Assembly (NCBI GenBank): GCA_013349695.1 | Contig: DUZD01000049.1 | Location: 1 to 13,460 of the forward strand | Direction: 5' to 3' | Length of the DNA stretch: 13,460 nucleotides | Source: Rhodospirillaceae bacterium | Lineage (GTDB): Bacteria > Pseudomonadota > Alphaproteobacteria > Rhodospirillales > 2-02-FULL-58-16 | In this document: piece by piece, positions 6,757 to 13,460 of the stretch | Layout of the letters: each line of letters opens with the position of its first letter | Position numbering within the stretch: the first letter of the stretch is position 1 | The notes under the pieces: generated by a model | Told to the model about the DNA's origin: nothing | What the model saw: only the letters and a program-made list of their open reading frames with translations | Database searches by the model: none | Made by a program: the position numbers and the translations under genes

Positions 6757-6772
6757 GCATTTCAAGGTTGAT
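6757..6772 (+). repeat. Short dispersed motif, copy 2, with small hairpin
   Basis: GCATTTCAAGGTTGAT follows the plsY stop directly and matches the minus strand of 3458-3473 at 15 of 16 bases. It lies within a small inverted repeat, GAGCAT at 6755-6760 and ATGCTC at 6778-6783. No T-run follows, so it does not look like a rho-independent terminator. Confidence 0.35.
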
Positions 6773-6820
6773 GAGATATGCTCAGGCTGGCGTCATGGCG
6801 CGTGATCGGAGTCATTGCCA

Positions 6821-6849
6821 TTGACTTAGATCGGTTTCGGCGTTAGAAC
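6821..6849 (+). promoter_or_regulatory. Probable promoter for dprA
   Basis: TTGACT (6821-6826, five of six to the -35 consensus) is followed after exactly 17 bases by TAGAAC (6844-6849, four of six to the -10 consensus). The surroundings are more AT-rich than the genes. The start would fall near 6855-6856, at the ATG of the small ORF described next. This implies dprA can be transcribed separately from pyrB-plsY. Confidence 0.5.
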
Positions 6850-6854
6850 ATACC

Positions 6855-6959
6855 ATGAACTTAATAACTGGGTTTCGTACCGTATCGCTGTTTTCGTTGC
6901 TGGCCGGCCGCCTATCCTTGCCGCCGCCAAGGCGCATCCGGCGCACTTTCCGGTCATGA
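6855..6959 (+). CDS. Possible 34-residue leader ORF upstream of dprA
   Basis: An ATG at 6855 opens 34 codons with a hydrophobic middle (about residues 9-17) and a proline- and arginine-rich end (LPPPRRIRRTFRS). It ends with a TGA that overlaps the dprA start as ATGA. There is no Shine-Dalgarno before it, but the ATG coincides with the predicted transcription start, so leaderless translation followed by coupling to dprA is conceivable. dprA itself has no clear ribosome-binding site. I do not recognise the peptide. It could equally be chance, and only conservation would decide. Confidence 0.22.
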   Translation: MNLITGFRTVSLFSLLAGRLSLPPPRRIRRTFRS

Positions 6960-8101
6960 GCGAGACGCGCTCCCGCCCCCTGTCGGCGGACGAAAAACTT
7001 GCCTGGCTCAGGCTGATACGCACGGAAAACGTCGGGCCCATCACCTTTTATCGGCTTCTCGACCATTTCGGCTGCGCCGCCGCCGCCCTCGCCGCCCTGC
7101 CGGAAATTGCGCAAAGGGGCGGCCTCGGGAAGGCCATCAAGGTTTGCTCCAAGGCCGCCGCCTCGCGCGAGATGGAGGCGCTGGTCGCGATCGGCGCCAA
7201 ACTGATCGCCCGAGACGAGCCCGATTACCCGCCGCTTTTGGCGCATGTCGAGGACGCGCCGCCGCTGATCAGCTTCAAAGGCCAGGTCCACCTTCTGCGC
7301 AAAAAGGCGATCGCCGTGGTCGGGGCGAGGAACGCTTCCGTCAACGGCCGCAATTTCGCCCGCCGAATCGCCGCCGCCCTGGGCGAGGGCGGGTTTGTGG
7401 TCGTTTCCGGAATGGCCAGAGGTATCGATTCTTGTGCCCATGAAGGGGCGCTCGCCACCGGCACCGTCGCCGTCGTCGCCGGCGGCATCGATGTCGTTTA
7501 CCCGAAGGAAAACGCCGGTCTTTACACCGAAATCTCCGAACGGGGCGCGTTGATCTCCGAGATCGAGCCCGGCACCAAGCCGCTGGCCCGCCACTTTCCC
7601 CGCCGCAACCGGCTTATTTCCGGACTCTCTCGCGGTGTCGTCGTCGTCGAGGCGTCGCCGCGTTCGGGCTCCCTGATCACCGCCCGAATGGCCCTGGAGC
7701 AGGGGCGTGAAGTCTTCGCCGTTCCGGGATCCCCCTTGGACCCCAGATCCAGGGGGAGCAACGATTTGATCCGCCAGGGAGCGATACTGTGCGAATCGGC
7801 CGACGATGTTTTCCGTGTCACCAACGAGACCCGGCACCCCTCCCTCGGCGAAGGGCAATCCCTTGAACTCACAACACCTTGCGCCACGCCGCCGAGCCAA
7901 AAGGAGATTGACTCCGGGCGTTCGACGATAGATGAAAGTCTTGATTCCGCGCCGGTGATGGTTGACGAACTCATCCGCGATTGCCAATTGTCGCCTGCCG
8001 TTGTTTCTTTGGTCCTGCTGGAAATGGAACTGGCGGGCCGGTTGGAACGGCATCCGGGAAACCGGGTTTCGCGCCTGCCACCGCCGATTTCGCGAGACTG
8101 A
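6956..8101 (+). CDS. dprA: DNA-processing protein DprA
   Basis: This 381-residue cytosolic protein binds incoming single-stranded DNA and loads RecA during natural transformation. It is conserved widely, including in species not known to be competent. It has an N-terminal helical/HhH-like region (about 10-60), a Rossmann-like core with VVGARNAS at 121-128, SGMARGID at 151-158 and the AGGIDVVYP strand soon after, and the RHFPRRNRLISGL and EASPRSGSLITA motifs. A C-terminal winged-helix domain lies at about 325-375, joined by a less conserved linker. Start ATG 6956 gives the expected N-terminus. It lacks a clear Shine-Dalgarno and overlaps a small upstream ORF. Complete and apparently functional. 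Confidence 0.95.
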   Translation: MSETRSRPLSADEKLAWLRLIRTENVGPITFYRLLDHFGCAAAALAALPEIAQRGGLGKAIKVCSKAAASREMEALVAIGAKLIARDEPDYPPLLAHVEDAPPLISFKGQVHLLRKKAIAVVGARNASVNGRNFARRIAAALGEGGFVVVSGMARGIDSCAHEGALATGTVAVVAGGIDVVYPKENAGLYTEISERGALISEIEPGTKPLARHFPRRNRLISGLSRGVVVVEASPRSGSLITARMALEQGREVFAVPGSPLDPRSRGSNDLIRQGAILCESADDVFRVTNETRHPSLGEGQSLELTTPCATPPSQKEIDSGRSTIDESLDSAPVMVDELIRDCQLSPAVVSLVLLEMELAGRLERHPGNRVSRLPPPISRD

Positions 8102-8158
8102 ACGTCGGCGTCAACGGGCCGCGGCGCCCAGGAGATAGAGGAGTCGCGCATCGAGCGC

Positions 8159-8192
8159 CGGTTTGCCGTCCGCTCCGAGTGGCGGCAAACCG
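8159..8192 (+). other. Hairpin in the topA leader
   Basis: 8159-8170 pairs with 8181-8192: twelve pairs including one G-T (t8169/g8182), with a 10-base loop. No T-run follows, so it is unlikely to be an intrinsic terminator. It ends 22 bases before the topA ATG and could shape translation or stability of topA mRNA. A GTG inside it (8179) is in frame with topA, but the conserved N-terminus argues for the later ATG. Confidence 0.45.
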
Positions 8193-8214
8193 AGGTTCGG
8201 TTCAGCGGATTAAA

Positions 8215-10764
8215 ATGAACGTCGTCATTGTCGAATCGCCGGCCAAGGCGAAAACGATCAACAAATATCTGGGCCATGACTATACCGTTCTGGCCAGCTA
8301 TGGGCATGTTCGCGACCTGCCGTCCAAGGACGGCTCGGTCCGTCCCGACGCCGATTTCGCGATGAACTGGGAAGTCGACGCCAAGGCCCGAAAGCACATA
8401 CAAAGGATCGCCGCCGCCATCAAGGACGCCGACCGCCTCTACCTCGCCACCGATCCCGACCGCGAGGGCGAGGCCATCTCCTGGCACGTCTGCGAGGCGC
8501 TCGGCGGCAAGAAGGCCTTGGCCGGCGTCGACGTCAAGCGCGTCGTTTTCAACGAAATCACCAAAAGCGCCATCCTCGAGGCTTTCGCCCATCCCCGCGA
8601 CCTGGATTGGGAACTCGTCGAAGCCTACCTGGCGCGCCGCGCGCTTGACTATTTGGTCGGCTTCACGCTGTCGCCGATGTTGTGGCGCAAGCTGCCGGGA
8701 TCGCGCTCGGCCGGCCGCGTGCAGTCGGTGGCGTTGCGGTTGATTTGCGAGCGCGAGATCGAGATCGAGGTTTTCCAGTCACGTGAATATTGGACCGTCG
8801 ATGCCGAGTTCATCGGCAAGGGCAGGTCCTTCAGCGCCCGTCTGACCCACCTCGGCGGCGACAAGCTGGAGAAGATGACACTGGCCGACGCCGCCGCCGC
8901 CAAGGCCGCCGCCGCCGCCGTCGAGGCCTCCGCCTTTACCGTCGCCCATGTCGAGCGCAAGAAAGTCCGCCGCAATCCGGCGGCGCCCTTCACCACCTCG
9001 ACGCTGCAGCAGGAGGCCTCGCGCAAACTCCATTTCGGCGCCCGCCACACCATGCGGATCGCGCAAGAACTCTACGAAGGCGTAAATGCCGGCGACGACA
9101 CCGACGGGCTGATCACCTACATGCGGACGGACGGCGTGCAGATGGCCGGCGAGGCGATCGCCGCCTGCCGCCGTCTCATCGGCGAGAATTGGGGCGACGC
9201 CTACCTGCCGAAATCGCCCAGGGTCTACAAAAGCAAGGCCAAGAACGCCCAGGAAGCGCACGAAGCCATCCGCCCCACCGATGTCCGCCGCCGCCCCGAA
9301 ACCGTCTCCCGCTACCTGAACAAGGACCAGCTGCGGCTTTACGAGTTGATCTGGAAACGCACCATTGCCAGCCAGATGCAACCCGCCGTACTCGATCAAG
9401 TCGCCGCCGACATCTCGTCGCCGAACCAACGGGTGGTTTTGCGCGCCACCGGCTCGGTCGTCGCCTTCGACGGCTTCTACAAGCTCTACCGGGAAGGCCG
9501 GGACGACGGCGGCGGCGAGGATGCCGAGCGCGTCCTCCCCGATCTCCAAGTCGGCGAGGCCCTACGACTTAAAGGCGTCAAGCCGGACCAGCACTTCACC
9601 CAGCCGCCGCCGCGTTTCTCGGAGGCCAGCTTGGTCAAGCGCCTCGAGGAGTTGGGCATCGGCCGGCCGTCCACCTATGCCTCCATTCTCTCGGTCCTTC
9701 AGGACCGGGACTACGTGCGCCTGCAAAAACGCCAATTCGTGCCGGAAGACCGCGGCCGTCTGGTGACCGCTTTCCTCGCCAGCTTTTTCAGCCGCTACGT
9801 CGAATACAATTTCACCGCCGAGCTGGAGGACAAACTGGATGAAATCTCCGGCGGGCGTCTCGACTGGAAGGTGGTGTTGCACGAGTTCTGGAATACCTTC
9901 AGCGAGGCCGTCGACGAGACCCGGGAGCTGAGCGTCCGGGAAGTGCTCGATGCGCTCGATGAAATTTTGGGTCCACACTTCTTCCGCGGCGACGGCTCCG
10001 GCGCCGATCCCCGCGCCTGTCCGGATTGCGACGATGGCAGGCTGAACTTGAAACTGGGCAAATACGGCGCCTTCATCGGCTGCTCCAATTATCCCGGCTG
10101 CCGCTTTACCAAGCCGCTGACGGCGGCTGGCGGCGAAGCGGCGCCCGCCGGCAACGGCCCGAGACTTCTGGGCACGGATCCGGCAAGCCGCCTCGAGGTC
10201 AGCCTGCGCCAGGGACCTTACGGCTATTACGTGCAGCTGGGCGGCGCGCCGGAAAAGGGCGGTACGCCGCCGAAACGGGCCTCCCTGCCCAAGGACGCGG
10301 ACCCGGAGACTATCGACCTGGAGCGGGCGCTGGCGTTGCTATCCTTGCCGCGCGAGATTGGCCGGCATCCCGAGAGCGGCGAGACGATCACCGCCGGCAT
10401 CGGCCGCTACGGTCCTTACATCAAGCACGGCGGGGTCTACATTTCCCTCAAGGGCGGCGATGACGTGCTCGGCATCGGGCTCAACCGGGCGGTGGCGCTG
10501 ATCGCCGATGCGCCCAGGAAGGAGCCGCCGAAAATCATCGGCGAACACCCCGGCGACGGCAAGCCGGTGACTTTGCGTTCCGGCCGCTTCGGCCCTTACG
10601 TCCAGCACGGATCCTTGCGCGCCACCCTGCCCAAGGGCGTCGACAAGGGCGCCGTGAACCTGGACGAGGCCGTTGCCATCCTCGCCGCCAAGGCGGCGAA
10701 GGGAAAGGCCCCGGCGAAGAAAAAACCGGCCCGCAAGAAACCCGCCGCCAAGACATCGGCCTGA
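8215..10764 (+). CDS. topA: DNA topoisomerase I
   Basis: This 849-residue type IA topoisomerase relaxes negatively supercoiled DNA by nicking and passing a single strand. The N-terminus MNVVIVESPAKAKTI begins the TOPRIM domain with catalytic E7, and the metal-binding DPDREGE is at 80-86. The active-site tyrosine is Y302 in GLITYMRTDG. A four-cysteine zinc ribbon (C602, C605, C623, C629) follows the core, then three C-terminal topoisomerase repeats with GPYGYYVQLG-, GRYGPYIKHG- and GRFGPYVQHG-type centres (about 660-830). A Lys/Pro/Ala-rich tail (KKKPARKKPAAK) probably helps bind DNA. The start ATG 8215 is fixed by the conserved N-terminus, although the reading frame is open further upstream. 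The TGA stop at 10762-10764 touches the outer arm of element B. Confidence 0.97.
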   Translation: MNVVIVESPAKAKTINKYLGHDYTVLASYGHVRDLPSKDGSVRPDADFAMNWEVDAKARKHIQRIAAAIKDADRLYLATDPDREGEAISWHVCEALGGKKALAGVDVKRVVFNEITKSAILEAFAHPRDLDWELVEAYLARRALDYLVGFTLSPMLWRKLPGSRSAGRVQSVALRLICEREIEIEVFQSREYWTVDAEFIGKGRSFSARLTHLGGDKLEKMTLADAAAAKAAAAAVEASAFTVAHVERKKVRRNPAAPFTTSTLQQEASRKLHFGARHTMRIAQELYEGVNAGDDTDGLITYMRTDGVQMAGEAIAACRRLIGENWGDAYLPKSPRVYKSKAKNAQEAHEAIRPTDVRRRPETVSRYLNKDQLRLYELIWKRTIASQMQPAVLDQVAADISSPNQRVVLRATGSVVAFDGFYKLYREGRDDGGGEDAERVLPDLQVGEALRLKGVKPDQHFTQPPPRFSEASLVKRLEELGIGRPSTYASILSVLQDRDYVRLQKRQFVPEDRGRLVTAFLASFFSRYVEYNFTAELEDKLDEISGGRLDWKVVLHEFWNTFSEAVDETRELSVREVLDALDEILGPHFFRGDGSGADPRACPDCDDGRLNLKLGKYGAFIGCSNYPGCRFTKPLTAAGGEAAPAGNGPRLLGTDPASRLEVSLRQGPYGYYVQLGGAPEKGGTPPKRASLPKDADPETIDLERALALLSLPREIGRHPESGETITAGIGRYGPYIKHGGVYISLKGGDDVLGIGLNRAVALIADAPRKEPPKIIGEHPGDGKPVTLRSGRFGPYVQHGSLRATLPKGVDKGAVNLDEAVAILAAKAAKGKAPAKKKPARKKPAAKTSA

Positions 10765-10817
10765 TACCAAGGATCGATGATAATGACCCATAGAGATCGC
10801 CTCAGCGCCCCGTCGGG

Positions 10818-10868
10818 TAGGAGAAAAGTTGCCGGCGATGCGGCGCATCGTCAAGACTTTTCGACGCC
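10818..10868 (+). repeat. Element B, conserved L2 loop core
   Basis: TAGGAG, GCCGGCGATG, CATCGTCAAG and CGACGCC are identical to element A. The intervening AAAAGTT and ACTTTT (with the preceding G) pair as six Watson-Crick pairs plus one G-T. Element A has an unrelated but also complementary pair of segments at the same places. The inner hairpin is GGCGATGC/GCATCGTC. Confidence 0.82.
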
Positions 10869-10919
10869 CTCCGACGGGGCGCTGAGGCGACCGGAACGGC
10901 GGCTTCCCAAGGCTTTCGG

Positions 10920-10973
10920 ACGGTGTCTTGCCCGTCTCGCGATGCCCCGCATCGCCACGCCGCGCACTCCTAG
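10920..10973 (+). repeat. Element B, conserved L3 loop core
   Basis: It contains the GCGATGC/GCATCGC hairpin with a three-base loop, then CACGCCGC, and ends in CTCCTAG. CTCCTA at 10967-10972 is exactly complementary to TAGGAG at 10818-10823 in L2. GGTGTC at 10922-10927 is complementary to GACGCC at 10863-10868 with one G-T pair. Confidence 0.7.
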
Positions 10974-11037
10974 CCGAAAGCCTTGGGAAGCCGTCTCTAT
11001 GGGTCATTATCGTCGATCCTTGGTATGATACCTTCCC

Positions 11038-13266
11038 TTGAGCAAAGCCAAATCGAAGACCGCTCCCTTTCCCAGCCGCCAGCAGGTCCTGGAGTTCATC
11101 CGGGAATGCGGCGGCGCCGCCGGCAAACGCGAGATCTCCCGCGCTTTCGGGCTCGATGGCAAGCAGGGGACGCGGCTGACAAAACTGCTGCGCGAGCTCA
11201 GGGACGAAGGGCTGATCGGGCGGCGGCGCGGCAAGGCCGGGAAACTGCCTTCCGTCACCGTCGTCGAGGTCACCGGCACCGACAAGGACGGCGAGGTGCT
11301 GGCCCGGCCGTTGGCCTGGCGGGGCGAGGGTGATCCGCCGGTGATCTACATGGCGCCGGAGCGCCGCGGGCGATCGGCCCCGGGCGCCGGTGACCGGCTG
11401 CTGGCAAGGCTCACCCCGGCCGGCGGCGGGACCTATCAAGGGCGGACCATGCGCCGCCTGCCGACGGCGCCGGCGGTGGTGCTGGGACTCTACCAGCTTG
11501 TCGGCGGCGAAGGGCGGATCAGGCCCGTCGGCAGCCGCGCCAGGGGCGAATTCATCGTCGCCGCCGATGAGTCCGACGGCGCCGAAAACGGCGACCTGGT
11601 ACGCGCCGACATCCTGCCCGGCCGGCGGCTGGGGCTGAAAAAGGCCCGCGTCACCGAGCGCTTGGCAAGCAACGACGGGCCCAGGTCCCTGAGCCTGATC
11701 GCCATCCACGATCATGATATCCCGACCGAGTTCTCCAAGGACGCCCTCGCCCAGGCGGCGGCCGCCGGCCCGGCGCCCTTGGACGGCCGCGACGATCTCC
11801 GCGCCATCCCGCTCGTTACCATCGACGGCGCCGATGCCCGTGACTTCGACGACGCCATTTGGGCCGAGCCCGACGACGATCCGCGAAACCTCGGCGGCTG
11901 GCGGCTGATCGTCGCCATCGCCGACGTCGCCTGGTACGCGCGCCCGGGGGACCCCTTGGACGAAGCGGCTTACCAGCGCGGCAACTCGGTTTACTTTCCC
12001 GACCGGGTGGTGCCGATGCTGCCCGAGGCGCTTTCCAATGGCTGGTGTTCCTTGAACCCCGGCGAGGATCGGCCTTGCCTCGCCGCCCATATGTGGATCG
12101 ATGCCAGGGGCGTCCTGCTCCGCCACCGCTTTCAACGCGCTCTCATGCGCTCGGCGGGGCGCTTGACGTACACGCAGGCGCAAGCCGCCCGCGACGGCGC
12201 CCCGGACGATGCGGTGAAACCCTTGATGGCGAGCGTTATCGCGCCCCTCCATGGCGCCTACGCGGCGCTGGCCAAGGGACGGAAAGGGCGCGGCGTGCTG
12301 GAACTCGACATGCCCGAGCGCCGGGTGGTGCTCGGCGAGGACGGCAACGTCGTCAGGATGGAAACCAGGTCCCGCCTCGACAGCCACAGATTGATCGAGG
12401 AATTCATGATCGCCGCCAACGTCGCCGCCGCCGAAACCCTGGAAAGGCTCAAACAGCCCTGCATGTACCGGATTCACGATGCCCCGGCGGCCGAAAAAAT
12501 GGAGGCCCTGCGCCAGTTCCTCGACGGCCTCGGCCTCGGGCTGGCCAAGGGCCAAGTCACCAAACCGGAACACTTCAACCGCATCCTCGCCAAGGTCAGG
12601 GGCGGGCCCAACGAGCGGATGGTCAACGAGATCGTCCTGCGCAGCCAGGCGCAGGCCGAATACTCGCTCGCCAACATCGGCCACTTCGGCCTGGCGCTCG
12701 GGCGTTACTGCCATTTCACTTCGCCGATCCGCCGTTACGCCGACCTGTTGGTCCACCGCGCCCTCATCGGCGGGTTGAAACTGGGACAGGGCGGCCCCGA
12801 GCCGGTAACTGGCGATGACGCCGGAATGGGCGCCCACCTCTCGCAAACGGAACGGCGCGCCGTTGCCGCCGAGCGCGGCGCCGTGGACCGTTTCACCGCC
12901 GCCTTTCTGGCCGATCGCGTCGGCGCCAGATTCGCGGCCCGCGTCAACGGCGTCACCCGTTTCGGCCTGTTCGTCACCTTGGACGAAGTTGGCGGCGACG
13001 GATTGGTTCCGCTCGGCACCCTGCCCGATGACCACTACGTCCACGACGCCGGCCGCCATGTCCTTCGCGGCCGGCGGACGAAACGGGAATACCGGCTGGG
13101 CGACGAGGTGGAGGTGGTCCTGGCCGAGGCCGAGCCGCTCACCGGCGGCTTGATCCTGCATCTTTTGTCCGGCCAAGGCGAAGTGGGCGGGAAACGGCGC
13201 CGGGCCGGCACGGGCCGGGCGGCGGCCAAGGGGGGCGCGTCCAGAAGGCGGAAAATCCGTCGGTAA
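11038..13266 (+). CDS. rnr: Ribonuclease R
   Basis: This 742-residue 3'-to-5' exoribonuclease of the RNase II family degrades structured RNA and takes part in RNA quality control. The order is an N-terminal helix-turn-helix-like region (about 12-60), cold-shock-type OB domains (about 70-235) and the RNB catalytic domain with metal ligands D263, D269, D271 and D272. Within RNB, HFTSPIRRYADLLVHR lies at 559-574. An S1 domain follows at about 628-710, then a basic Arg/Lys tail. The start must lie after an in-frame TGA at 11026-11028. The only candidate that keeps the conserved N-terminus is TTG 11038, which lacks a Shine-Dalgarno and lies 12 bases beyond element B. The element may have replaced the original leader, so translation may be weak or coupled in an unusual way. 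Confidence 0.95.
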   Translation: MSKAKSKTAPFPSRQQVLEFIRECGGAAGKREISRAFGLDGKQGTRLTKLLRELRDEGLIGRRRGKAGKLPSVTVVEVTGTDKDGEVLARPLAWRGEGDPPVIYMAPERRGRSAPGAGDRLLARLTPAGGGTYQGRTMRRLPTAPAVVLGLYQLVGGEGRIRPVGSRARGEFIVAADESDGAENGDLVRADILPGRRLGLKKARVTERLASNDGPRSLSLIAIHDHDIPTEFSKDALAQAAAAGPAPLDGRDDLRAIPLVTIDGADARDFDDAIWAEPDDDPRNLGGWRLIVAIADVAWYARPGDPLDEAAYQRGNSVYFPDRVVPMLPEALSNGWCSLNPGEDRPCLAAHMWIDARGVLLRHRFQRALMRSAGRLTYTQAQAARDGAPDDAVKPLMASVIAPLHGAYAALAKGRKGRGVLELDMPERRVVLGEDGNVVRMETRSRLDSHRLIEEFMIAANVAAAETLERLKQPCMYRIHDAPAAEKMEALRQFLDGLGLGLAKGQVTKPEHFNRILAKVRGGPNERMVNEIVLRSQAQAEYSLANIGHFGLALGRYCHFTSPIRRYADLLVHRALIGGLKLGQGGPEPVTGDDAGMGAHLSQTERRAVAAERGAVDRFTAAFLADRVGARFAARVNGVTRFGLFVTLDEVGGDGLVPLGTLPDDHYVHDAGRHVLRGRRTKREYRLGDEVEVVLAEAEPLTGGLILHLLSGQGEVGGKRRRAGTGRAAAKGGASRRRKIRR

Positions 13267-13343
13267 CGGAAAATCGGGTAGTGACGAACGCCGCGAAATC
13301 GTCGACAATCGCCACCATGATCCGGCACCGCGATTTGGCGATC

Positions 13344-13460
13344 TGTAGCGGACCCAGTTTTCTTGGACATGGAATTGAGCTAACTGAGTGTCCAAGGAGG
13401 ACTCCCTTATGAATAAGATTTTCAAGAAGGATGTTGCTGTTGATGGGCCGGTGGTAAACG
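13344..13460 (+). mobile_element. Left end of an insertion sequence, probably IS3-family (partial)
   Basis: From 13344 (TGTAGCGGACCCAGTTTTC) the sequence changes character. It starts with TGT followed by a GGACCC-type end as in many IS3-family terminal repeats, and is AT-richer than the rest. After about 65 bases it leads into an ORF with a perfect AAGGAGG ribosome-binding site (13394-13400). An 8-bp inverted repeat (CTTGGACA 13362-13369, TGTCCAAG 13389-13396) overlaps that site and could limit translation. The right end lies outside the window, so the family is a judgement from the end sequence and layout. Confidence 0.5.
13409..13460 (+). CDS. First ORF of the insertion sequence (5' fragment)
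   Basis: ATG 13409 follows AAGGAGG by eight bases and opens 17 codons (MNKIFKKDVAVDGPVVN) before the window ends. The position just inside a mobile-element end and the basic N-terminus fit a small helix-turn-helix transposase subunit (orfA). Codon use is visibly less GC-biased than in the chromosomal genes. Too little is present to identify it firmly. Confidence 0.5.
   Translation, partial: MNKIFKKDVAVDGPVVN

Larger units (their letters stand above)
10764..11026 (+). ncRNA. Nested-palindrome element B (candidate structured RNA or mobile structured repeat)
   Basis: It has the same architecture as element A with different stem sequences. Outer stem P1 pairs 10764-10796 with 10994-11026 (33 pairs, 32 Watson-Crick plus t10778-g11012). 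P2 pairs 10798-10817 with 10870-10889 (19 Watson-Crick plus g10817-t10870) around a 52-nt loop. The linker 10891-10899 folds as CCG-GAA-CGG. P3 pairs 10900-10919 with 10974-10993 (20 perfect pairs) around a 54-nt loop, and directly abuts P1. The element fills nearly the whole topA-rnr gap: it begins on the last base of the topA stop codon and ends 11 bases before the rnr start. A TGATACC heptamer occurs at both edges (10762-10768 and 11026-11032) and TA lies just inside each end, either of which could be a target duplication. If transcribed with topA and rnr, it would form a strong intercistronic structure. Confidence 0.82.

Noticed and set aside
6755..6783. Intrinsic terminator after plsY
   Set aside because: The GAGCAT/ATGCTC hairpin has only six pairs with a 17-base loop and no following T-run.
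6812..8053. Open frame of 413 codons on the minus strand opposite dprA
   Set aside because: dprA has all its family motifs on the + strand. The antisense translation is Gly/Arg/Asp-rich with no recognisable motif.
3476..11026. CRISPR array or integron attC sites as an explanation for the repeated palindromes
   Set aside because: The two elements are 7 kb apart, with no regularly spaced short direct repeats, no cas genes and no integrase. The conserved parts are loops, not attC-type core boxes.
10339..13425. Open frame of 1028 codons on the minus strand across rnr, element B and the end of topA
   Set aside because: It is antisense to two clearly conserved genes and runs through a structured palindrome. 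Long antisense frames are expected in such GC-rich coding DNA. The translation shows no domain I recognise.

Overview
The window looks like chromosomal DNA of a GC-rich alphaproteobacterium, most likely a Rhodospirillales relative. The evidence is the very high third-position GC, the housekeeping order pyrB-pyrC(like)-plsY-dprA-topA-rnr on the + strand, and protein signatures typical of that group. The exact genus cannot be read from the sequence alone.

Layout. Positions 21-3421 hold two minus-strand accessory genes: a sulfotransferase-family protein and, upstream of it, an 818-residue REC-PAS-PAS-PAS-PAS-GGDEF diguanylate cyclase. Positions 3422-3857 are non-coding and contain a 272-nt nested palindrome (element A, 3476-3747) and a probable pyrB promoter. 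Positions 3858-6755 are the overlapping genes pyrB, a dihydroorotase homologue that lacks its metal-binding HxH (probably a structural partner of PyrB), and plsY. A 200-nt gap with a promoter-like sequence and a possible tiny ORF precedes dprA (6956-8101). Then come topA (8215-10764), a second nested palindrome (element B, 10764-11026) and rnr (11038-13266). The right edge (from about 13344) looks like the left end of an insertion sequence with the first 17 codons of its first ORF.

How the genes work together. PyrB and the PyrC-like protein act at the start of de novo pyrimidine synthesis, and PlsY makes lysophosphatidic acid for membranes. DprA handles incoming single-stranded DNA, TopA relaxes negative supercoils and RNase R degrades structured RNA. 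The minus-strand pair is unrelated to this and is probably a lineage-specific insertion beside a conserved operon.

The main discovery candidate is the pair of elements A and B. They lie 7 kb apart and share one design: a 33-35-bp outer stem, two inner stems of 18-21 bp, a tiny CCN-GAA-NGG hairpin at the junction, and two large structured loops. The loops share blocks that are identical base for base, while the stems have different sequences yet stay almost perfectly paired. This is compensatory covariation, and the G-T mismatches seen all fall in the orientation that pairs as G-U in a + strand transcript. This points to an undescribed family of structured RNA or mobile structured repeats, possibly both. 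I do not recognise it as a named family.
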